NCBI RefSeq assembly: GCF_016907925.1
Contig: NZ_JAFBCZ010000011.1
Span: 1 to 64,000 of the forward strand
Origin: Herpetosiphon giganteus
GTDB lineage: Bacteria > Chloroflexota > Chloroflexia > Chloroflexales > Herpetosiphonaceae
Direction of reading: 5' to 3'
DNA: 64,000 nucleotides
Part shown: one piece after another, positions 60,605 through 64,000 of the stretch
How positions within the stretch are numbered: the first letter of the stretch is position 1
How the letters are laid out: the number at the start of each line of letters is the position of its first letter
Program-made: the position numbers and the translations under genes
Notes under the pieces: generated by a model
Told to the model about the DNA's origin: nothing
Seen by the model: the letters and a program-made list of their open reading frames with translations, nothing else
Databases searched by the model: none

Positions 60605-62248
60605 TTACAGCTTAACTGGTTGGCTGACATGCTGCTGCAACCAATCAATCACTGCATCTTTATTACGTTCGCGATTGGCTAAACGCTCCCAATAGGTGAA
60701 AAAATGGTCACGGAATGAATGGGCAATCGTGCGATCGTGAATAATGATATTGACGTTTTCGCGGCCATCTTCGGTATCAGCAACCTGCCATGATTCTAAA
60801 ATCAAGGTTTGGCGGCCTTCAACTTTCCAAGCTACGGGAAAATAGGCAGGGTCAATCGCATCAACAATCGCCAGTTGATAATTTGGATACACCTGCAAGA
60901 GCCAAATCACATGGCGCAACCACGCCAAAGCCTCGGCCAAAGTCAATTGGCTTTGCGGCTGATCACGCAGCCAATCGTCGGCAGGTAGCTCGCCATGGCT
61001 CAATAAACGCAAAATTGCTGTTTTTGTAACAATATGACGCGCCTCATGTTGACGATCTTGCAAAAATTGCTCAAATAAATGCACCCGTTGGCGATGATGA
61101 TCCAATAATTGTTGACACCACAGCTCCAGATGGGTTTGTTCTTGCAACGACCGTACCAAGGGCGCTTGCAAAATCCGTTGAATACAAGCGCTGCGAATCG
61201 CAATTGGCATCGATTGAAAACTAAGCCCTTCTTTTAACAACAATTGTGCGCCATCCTCGGCCTCAAATTGCAACGCCAAGGCCTTAAAATCCAACGATCG
61301 TTCTGGATAGACCGCCAACAAGGGTTGGGTTTGCGAACGCATCGTGGTTGCAAATTGGCTCATTAATTGATAATGCGGACTATCAGGCGCAAAGAAAAAG
61401 CCACTATCAACATGTTTGGATTGGCGGCTGCCAAACAGCCATAACGCCCCTTGGCCAGGCACAATAATCACATCGGCTGGCGCGCCAGGCAAAACATGAT
61501 TGGGGAAAAGATAGGGCTGATATTTGCCGCGATACCCCAGCATCGAAAGCATACGCGCAATCAACTCAAAGCGATGTTGGTTTTCAATCCGCAAGCGCCA
61601 AAGATGCACCACATTCCAGCCAGCATGCAGGGCTTGGCGCAAAGCAGCGCGCCAAGGAACTGCCAATTCTGGAAAAACCGTCAACGGATCGTGTTCGCTT
61701 TGAAAGGTCACGACGATTTCGGCTCCTGGCCATGGGCTTTGTTTGGCGGCAGCAGTAACCATGGCGATGGCCTGCAAAAGAATCGATTGCACACCTTCAA
61801 GCACCGCGCCTTTATTGGCAACTGGCAGCAAACTGGGGTCGATTTTTGGTGGCTCAGGCATCAAGCCTGCTTGGGCAGTGCTAAGCACTTGGCTAATGGC
61901 TTGTTCGGCGCTGGCGGCCAAACTCCCCTCATCAATACCTAAGGCTCGCTCGTAAGCGTGCAAAAATGCAGTCGTTGGCTTGGAAACCCCAGTTTCGACG
62001 GCAGAAATATAGCCTTTGGTATAGCCAACCAGCCCGACCATCTCGGTTAGTGAAATCCCACGTTCTTCGCGGAGTAGACGAAGGTACGACGTACCTTGCT
62101 TGGATTTGCGTCCCACAGGCAGTACCTCGGTAAACCTCACATGGATGAGCTGTCCAGCAGGTTCACAATTGATAGGTTGATGATTGGCAACGACGGTGTT
62201 GAGGTGTGCGCCTTCGCGCTTCTCCGGCGGTCTTATTGCTTGAGCCAC
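60605..62248 (-). CDS. XRE-family regulator with long C-terminal region
   Basis: A 547-residue protein with an XRE helix-turn-helix at about residues 53-110 (YLRLLREERGISLTEMVGLVGYTKGYISAVETG) and a C-terminal 400 residues, mostly helical, of no recognised family, which might sense a ligand. The GTG start at 62248 has no clear ribosome site, so the true start may be internal, before the helix-turn-helix. It is divergent from the protease gene and could regulate it. Confidence 0.65.
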   Translation of the reverse strand: MAQAIRPPEKREGAHLNTVVANHQPINCEPAGQLIHVRFTEVLPVGRKSKQGTSYLRLLREERGISLTEMVGLVGYTKGYISAVETGVSKPTTAFLHAYERALGIDEGSLAASAEQAISQVLSTAQAGLMPEPPKIDPSLLPVANKGAVLEGVQSILLQAIAMVTAAAKQSPWPGAEIVVTFQSEHDPLTVFPELAVPWRAALRQALHAGWNVVHLWRLRIENQHRFELIARMLSMLGYRGKYQPYLFPNHVLPGAPADVIIVPGQGALWLFGSRQSKHVDSGFFFAPDSPHYQLMSQFATTMRSQTQPLLAVYPERSLDFKALALQFEAEDGAQLLLKEGLSFQSMPIAIRSACIQRILQAPLVRSLQEQTHLELWCQQLLDHHRQRVHLFEQFLQDRQHEARHIVTKTAILRLLSHGELPADDWLRDQPQSQLTLAEALAWLRHVIWLLQVYPNYQLAIVDAIDPAYFPVAWKVEGRQTLILESWQVADTEDGRENVNIIIHDRTIAHSFRDHFFTYWERLANRERNKDAVIDWLQQHVSQPVKL

Positions 62249-62428
62249 GTCATAAAAAGGCCGTAATCATCAAACAATCTAACAAACAATCTAGTTGATT
62301 CAAACAATTTCGTCAATTATAGTAGCGTATATGTAAGTGTTAATAAGTTTTTACTTTCGAGCAGATAGGGCTGACATAGCTTTGGCTCGCTAACACTACA
62401 GCGTATGGTCTGTGCATAAGGAGCTATC

Positions 62429-63835
62429 ATGGAACGATCTGGACGCTGGACAATTCGTCGGGTACGGGCTGCAGTCATTACAACGGTGTTGAGCACATCA
62501 GTATTGTTGGGCGGCTATGCTGCCTCAGCCAAAGACAACAAAAAAGTCGAAGTCTATCCGCTCCCTGTTGTTGATGAAAAGCAACCAAGTTCCGATCAAT
62601 TGCCTCCACCAGATAAGATTGTTGGTGGCTCAGCAGCTACCGCTGGTGAATTCCCTTGGCAAGCGCGAGTAGCGCGCAATAACAGCCTGCATTGTGGTGG
62701 TTCGTTGATTGCACCACAATGGGTTTTGACTGCTGCCCACTGTGTACAAGGCTTTTCAGTCTCATCGTTGAGCGTCGTGATGGGCGACCACAACTGGACG
62801 AGCAACGAAGGCACTGAACAAAGCCGCACAATTGCCCAAGCGATTGTTCACCCAAGCTACAACGCATCGACCTACGATAACGACATTGCCTTGTTGAAAC
62901 TCAGCAGCGCCGTGACCCTCAACAGCCGGGTTGCCGTGATTCCTTTCGCAACCACTGTCGACAATGCTTTGTACAATGCTGGCGTTGTTTCAACAGTCAC
63001 TGGTTGGGGCGCATTGAGCCAAAATGGTTCATCACCAAGCGTCTTGTACAAAGTGCAAGTGCCAGTCGTTTCAACCGCAACCTGTAATGCCTCAAACGCC
63101 TACAATGGCGATATTACCGGCAACATGGTTTGTGCTGGCTACGCAGCTGGTGGCAAAGACTCATGCCAAGGCGATAGCGGTGGGCCATTCGTCGCCCAAA
63201 GCAGCGGCACTTGGAAATTGACCGGGATCGTCAGCTGGGGCGAAGGTTGTGCTCAGCCAAACAAATATGGCGTGTACACCAAAGTTGCCAACTACACCAG
63301 CTGGATCAACGGCTACGTTGGCGCTGTAACCCCAACCAGCACGCCAGTTCCTGGCACCCCAGTTCCAACCAGCACGCCAATTCCTGGTACCCCAGTTCCA
63401 GGTGGCAGCTTGCAAAATGGTGGCTTCGAAAGCAGCGCTAACTGGGTTCAATCACCAAGCGGCATCATTGCAACCAACCGCCCACGCAGCGGCTCCTACA
63501 GCGCGTGGCTTGGTGGCTACAACAGCGGCAACGATAGCATTTATCAAACCGTAACCGTGCCAGCCAACGGCGTACTTAGCTACTACTGGTATATGAGCAC
63601 TCAAGAAAGTGGCAGCACCGCTTACGACCGCTTGTATGTTCGCCTCTACAACAGCAGCGGTAGCTTGATTACCACCTTGCGCACATGGAGCAATGCAAGC
63701 ACGAAGAACGCTTGGAGCTTCGATAGCGTGAGCTTGGCCTCCTACGCTGGCCAAACCGTGCGCGTCCAATTCGTGGGCACGACCGACAGCAGCTTGATCA
63801 CCTCGTTCTTCGTGGACGATGTAAATCTGCAATAA
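62429..63835 (+). CDS. Secreted trypsin-like serine protease
   Basis: A 468-residue exported protease. A twin-basic start and hydrophobic segment (about 14-33) form a signal peptide; a propeptide ends at the IVGG activation site (residue 64). The triad is His104, Asp152 and Ser250 (GDSGGP), and Asp244 at the S1 base predicts cutting after Arg or Lys. A TPVPGTPVPTSTP linker (about 297-327) leads to a C-terminal beta domain (NGGFESSANW), probably sugar- or surface-binding. AAGGAG precedes the ATG. Confidence 0.92.
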   Translation: MERSGRWTIRRVRAAVITTVLSTSVLLGGYAASAKDNKKVEVYPLPVVDEKQPSSDQLPPPDKIVGGSAATAGEFPWQARVARNNSLHCGGSLIAPQWVLTAAHCVQGFSVSSLSVVMGDHNWTSNEGTEQSRTIAQAIVHPSYNASTYDNDIALLKLSSAVTLNSRVAVIPFATTVDNALYNAGVVSTVTGWGALSQNGSSPSVLYKVQVPVVSTATCNASNAYNGDITGNMVCAGYAAGGKDSCQGDSGGPFVAQSSGTWKLTGIVSWGEGCAQPNKYGVYTKVANYTSWINGYVGAVTPTSTPVPGTPVPTSTPIPGTPVPGGSLQNGGFESSANWVQSPSGIIATNRPRSGSYSAWLGGYNSGNDSIYQTVTVPANGVLSYYWYMSTQESGSTAYDRLYVRLYNSSGSLITTLRTWSNASTKNAWSFDSVSLASYAGQTVRVQFVGTTDSSLITSFFVDDVNLQ

Positions 63836-63865
63836 GCCCAACGATTGACCATAGTTCCATCACAG

Positions 63866-63900
63866 GCCCCAGTCTACATCAGTAGATTGGGGCTTTTGTT
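63866..63900 (+). terminator. Rho-independent terminator of protease gene
   Basis: GCCCCAGTCTAC and GTAGATTGGGGC form a 12-base stem with one G-T pair and a four-base loop, followed by TTTTGTT. Confidence 0.88.
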
Positions 63901-64000
63901 ATGCTTAATTGTTTGTTATGCTTAAGTTGATGAGCGTATGCTTGTTGGTTGCGTAGCAGCCAAGCAATTGCCTTTTTGGCTTATCACTGTGGAACGCCAG

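Overview
The window reads as a bacterial chromosome segment carrying a large tailed-phage prophage, followed by ordinary host genes. My best guess for the host is a filamentous Chloroflexota bacterium of the Herpetosiphon type. This is an inference from Thr-Pro-rich linkers in surface proteins, a secreted trypsin-like protease with a C-terminal sugar-binding-like domain, and the general codon style; no rRNA or marker gene in the window proves it.

Prophage, from before position 1 to about 48.79 kb. Positions 344-23010 form one rightward late operon with almost no gaps: lysis (membrane protein, holin, amidase), packaging (small and large terminase), head (portal fused to a MuF-like domain, protease, major capsid), connectors, tail tube, tail chaperones made by a -1 frameshift, a 1675-residue tape measure, and baseplate-side proteins. 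This is a siphovirus plan with an HK97-type head. Positions 23077-30602 are a cargo block, mostly leftward and partly AT-rich: a lone receiver domain, zinc-ribbon and HNH proteins, a Ser/Thr kinase with a zinc ribbon facing two genes with HEPN-like R-x4-H signatures, and a replication-relaxation protein.

Positions 30910-39031 form a long leftward early operon. It holds a SWIM-type zinc protein, small phage proteins, a MazG-like protein, a Rad52-like annealing protein, and a PRTRC cassette: ubiquitin-like C, F, E2-like B, JAB peptidase A and E1-like ThiF, followed by a DUF3102 protein. Positions 39232-43544 hold a lipoprotein-like surface protein and an m5C methyltransferase/MORC-like ATPase pair. 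Positions 43813-47354 hold the switch and replication: an XRE repressor divergent from a small Cro-like protein, then a replication initiator with iteron-like repeats and an AT-rich tract inside its own gene, and a DnaC-type loader. A large serine recombinase (47367-48881) runs in frame into a tRNA-Lys gene, which marks the right prophage junction. The left junction is not visible and probably lies outside the window.

Three copies of a palindrome with core TTCCGAAATTTTCGG, and shared TTCATATnTGAA-like operators in the two early control regions, tie the distant prophage modules together.

Host side, 48.79-64 kb: tRNA-Lys, a small conserved protein, acetyl-CoA acetyltransferase, a sigma-like protein, a UbiD-family decarboxylase, three tandem paralogous GT-C-like membrane proteins, an unknown protein, a PQQ-type beta-propeller membrane protein, an XRE regulator with a long C-terminal region and a secreted trypsin-like protease. 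I see no CRISPR array, insertion sequence or rRNA gene.
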